A stretch of 7,064 nt of DNA from DATLZM01 sp035559315 (GTDB lineage Bacteria; Actinomycetota; UBA4738; HRBIN12). The notes beneath the pieces were generated by a model. That model did not search any database and was not told the DNA's origin. It saw only the letters and a list, made by a program, of their open reading frames with translations. Positions 5,909 to 7,064 of the stretch are shown here, piece by piece. Position numbers and translations under genes: made by a program. The stretch lies in the NCBI GenBank assembly GCA_035559315.1, contig DATMBJ010000030.1, positions 1-7,064 of the forward strand, read 5' to 3'. Position 1 is the stretch's first letter. The number at the start of each line of letters is the position of its first letter.

Positions 5909-6790
5909 GTGGGGTTCCGGTCGGGCTTCGTCGCGGTCGTGGGCCGGCCCAACGTGGGCAAGTCCACGCTCGTGAACGCCCTGGTCGGGCAGAAGGTGGC
6001 CATCGTCTCCGACAAGCCCCAGACCACCCGCCGGGGGATCCGCGGGGTGCGCACGACCGAGGAGTACCAGGTCGTGTTCACCGACACGCCCGGCTTCCAC
6101 AAGCCCCGGACGCTGCTCGGGGAGCGGCTGAACGAGGTGGTCGCGGAGGCCGTGGAGGGCGTCGACCTGATCGTCCAGGTGGTGGACGCGGCGGCCGGCG
6201 TCGGGAGGGGCGACGCCTACGTCTACCAGCACCGCGTCGCCCCCCACCCGGTCCCCAGGTTCTGCGCGGTGAACAAGATCGACCTCGTCCCCCACCACGA
6301 GCTGCCGCCCCAGCTCCAGGCCGCGGCCGACCTGGGGGACTTCGACGAGATCGTCCCGGTCTCGGCCCGGGAGGGGAAGGGGATCGGGCTGCTCCTGGAC
6401 CTGATCGTGGAGCGGCTGCCGGAGGGACCCGCGTACTACCCGCCGGGCGAGGTGACGGACCAGCCCCTCGAGATCCGCCTGGCGGAGATCGTGCGGGAGA
6501 AGGCCCTGGCGCTCACCCGCGAGGAGGTCCCGCACTCCATCGCCGTGGTGGTCGACGAGGTCGCCCGAGAGGACGGCCTCACCCGGGTCGGGGCCACGAT
6601 CGTGGTGGAACGCGACTCGCAGAAGGGGATCGTGATCGGCCGCGGGGGCGCGATGCTGAAGACGATCGGGACCCGGGCCCGGGAGGAGATGGAGCTCCTG
6701 CTCGGGACCAAGGTGTTCCTGGAGCTGCGGGTGAAGGTGCTCCGGGAGTGGCAGCGGGACCCGAGGGCCCTCGCCCGGCTGGGCCTGTAG
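5909..6790 (+). CDS. era: GTPase Era
   Basis: Era is an essential GTPase that binds the 3' end of 16S rRNA and checks 30S subunit assembly. The 293-residue protein is full length. The GTPase domain shows G1 GRPNVGKST (12-20), G2 PQTTR (37-41), G3 DTPG (59-62), G4 NKID (122-125) and G5 SAREGKG (152-158). The C-terminal KH domain (about 205-285) carries IVIGRGGAMLKTIG (241-254), the RNA-binding loop, and ends in the conserved VKVLREWQRDP block (275-285). GTG 5909 is chosen because GFRSGFVAVVGRPNVGKS begins at the usual distance from the P-loop. It lies six bases past the cdd stop with only weak G-rich sequence before it, suggesting coupled translation. The nearby YbeY and PhoH genes fit a shared role in 16S rRNA processing. 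All nucleotide-binding motifs are intact. Confidence 0.97.
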   Translation: MGFRSGFVAVVGRPNVGKSTLVNALVGQKVAIVSDKPQTTRRGIRGVRTTEEYQVVFTDTPGFHKPRTLLGERLNEVVAEAVEGVDLIVQVVDAAAGVGRGDAYVYQHRVAPHPVPRFCAVNKIDLVPHHELPPQLQAAADLGDFDEIVPVSAREGKGIGLLLDLIVERLPEGPAYYPPGEVTDQPLEIRLAEIVREKALALTREEVPHSIAVVVDEVAREDGLTRVGATIVVERDSQKGIVIGRGGAMLKTIGTRAREEMELLLGTKVFLELRVKVLREWQRDPRALARLGL

Positions 6791-6823
6791 CGCTCCCCCG
6801 GCGGCGGAGGCCCTCGGTATGGG

Positions 6824-6853
6824 TTGAAGCGAGATGCCTCCTCGTCCTACAAG
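6824..6853 (+). promoter_or_regulatory. Candidate promoter of the zinc-ribbon gene
   Basis: TTGAAG (6824-6829) and TACAAG (6848-6853) each match four of six bases of the sigma-70 consensus and are 18 bases apart. The surrounding 85-base gap after era is visibly less GC-rich than the rest of the window. A start point near 6860 would leave a leader of about 16 bases that begins just before the Shine-Dalgarno. Confidence 0.5.
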
Positions 6854-6867
6854 TCAGATAGAGGAGG
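6837..6867 (+). repeat. Inverted repeat able to mask the zinc-ribbon Shine-Dalgarno
   Basis: CCTCCTC (6837-6843) is exactly complementary to GAGGAGG (6861-6867), with a 17-base loop, and two further G-U pairs are possible at the base. The right arm contains most of the Shine-Dalgarno of the next gene. The pairing can form only in RNA begun upstream of 6837, such as read-through from era. RNA from the candidate promoter would lack the left arm. Confidence 0.5.
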
Positions 6868-6870
6868 TGA
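6862..6870 (+). promoter_or_regulatory. Perfect Shine-Dalgarno of the zinc-ribbon gene
   Basis: AGGAGGTGA is a full nine-base complement of the usual 16S rRNA 3' end and stands five bases before ATG 6876. It decides the start: the in-frame ATG at 6834 lies upstream of it and would translate the Shine-Dalgarno itself. Confidence 0.9.
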
Positions 6871-6875
6871 GGACG

Positions 6876-7034
6876 ATGGCGCGTGCAGGGACCAAGCCCG
6901 GGCGGGGCACGTACGAGTGCTCCAAGTGCGGCGCGACCCAGGAGATGAAGACGGCCGCGTCCACCCTCAAGCCCTGCCCGAGCTGCGGCGGCGTCCTGTT
7001 CCGCAAGGCCCGGTCGCCGAAGCGGGCGGCGTAG
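6876..7034 (+). CDS. Small zinc-ribbon protein, function unknown
   Basis: The 52-residue protein has two Cys pairs, CSKC (15-18) and CPSC (34-37), each followed by Gly. This is a typical zinc-ribbon or rubredoxin-like knuckle arrangement, here with a 15-residue loop between pairs. The ends are basic (MARAGTKPGRG and FRKARSPKRAA), which would suit nucleic-acid or ribosome contact, though that is inference. Similar short ribbons of the form G-x-Y-x-C-x-x-C-G with a CPSCGG second knuckle are widespread and mostly uncharacterised. The start is set by a perfect Shine-Dalgarno and a nearby promoter-like sequence, so the gene may be strongly and independently expressed. In many actinobacteria recO follows era; that is not the case immediately here. 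No transmembrane segment or signal peptide is present. Confidence 0.88.
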   Translation: MARAGTKPGRGTYECSKCGATQEMKTAASTLKPCPSCGGVLFRKARSPKRAA

Positions 7035-7053
7035 CGACGCCGCGCCGCCCGCT
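7021..7053 (+). terminator. GC-rich hairpin over the zinc-ribbon stop codon, probable terminator
   Basis: AGCGGGCGGCG (7021-7031) and CGCCGCCCGCT (7043-7053) form an 11-bp perfect inverted repeat with an 11-base loop that contains most of the TAG stop. A competing hairpin, GCGGCGT (7026-7032) with ACGCCGC (7037-7043) and a four-base loop, shares the same bases. No U-tract follows; high-GC actinobacteria often have terminator hairpins without one. The hairpin could instead protect the mRNA 3' end. Confidence 0.5.
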
Positions 7054-7064
7054 CGGCTCCTCCC

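Noticed and set aside
4159..6535. Two long minus-strand frames (4159-5313 and 5450-6535) opposite the CBS-protein gene, cdd and era.
   Set aside because: The composition (His, Arg, Asp, Leu and Pro runs) is typical of antisense GC-rich DNA, and both sit opposite secure genes.
6781..6813. Inverted repeat GGGCCT/AGGCCC at the end of era as a terminator.
   Set aside because: It has only six pairs, a 21-base loop and no U-tract; it is expected by chance in such GC-rich DNA.
6834..6875. An upstream in-frame ATG for the zinc-ribbon protein.
   Set aside because: It would translate across the promoter-like and Shine-Dalgarno sequences and has no ribosome binding site of its own. ATG 6876 has a perfect one.
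1..7064. Search for tRNA, rRNA, CRISPR repeats, insertion sequences, attachment sites, riboswitches or defence genes.
   Set aside because: None was recognised. The window is filled by tightly packed housekeeping genes, with no direct-repeat arrays or transposase motifs.

Overview
The window is a conserved housekeeping cluster from a very GC-rich bacterium, most likely an actinobacterium (phylum Actinomycetota). This rests on the near-exclusive G/C at third codon positions, the gene order hrcA-dnaJ-HIT-phoH-ybeY-(CNNM/CBS protein)-cdd-era, frequent GTG/TTG starts, and several starts without a Shine-Dalgarno sequence. The class cannot be fixed from this stretch. All eight confidently identified complete genes are on the + strand. 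No mobile element, CRISPR array, tRNA, rRNA or defence system is visible, and no stretch over 300 bases lacks a gene.

Left end (1-207): a possible, weakly supported minus-strand coding stretch runs off the left edge. A perfect CIRCE operator (171-197) follows, directly in front of hrcA. The CIRCE half-sites overlap plausible -35/-10 elements placed so that transcription would begin at or next to the hrcA ATG, giving a leaderless message.

Heat-shock pair (208-2358): hrcA, the CIRCE-binding repressor, is followed after 9 bases by a four-zinc-finger DnaJ. This is the arrangement of the actinobacterial hrcA-dnaJ2 operon.

Middle block (2379-5502): a HinT-like HIT nucleotide hydrolase, the PhoH-family ATPase, the YbeY rRNA-maturation endoribonuclease, and a membrane CNNM/CBS/CorC_HlyC protein. 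The HIT gene and phoH each follow a GGTAGNATNG box that looks like a -10 element. phoH should start at TTG 2809 and the CBS protein at GTG 4234, which overlaps the ybeY stop by four bases.

Right block (5495-7034): cytidine deaminase, the Era GTPase, and a 52-residue zinc-ribbon protein. The cdd frame has no ATG, GTG or TTG upstream of its conserved N-terminus. The best start is CTG 5495 behind a strong Shine-Dalgarno. The zinc-ribbon gene has its own promoter-like sequence, a perfect nine-base Shine-Dalgarno, an upstream segment able to mask that Shine-Dalgarno in read-through RNA, and a strong hairpin over its stop codon.

Functionally the cluster joins protein-folding stress control (HrcA, DnaJ) to ribosome and RNA quality control (PhoH, YbeY, Era) and pyrimidine salvage (Cdd). 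I found no clearly new biological system. The points most worth a second look are in the initiation and regulatory signals.
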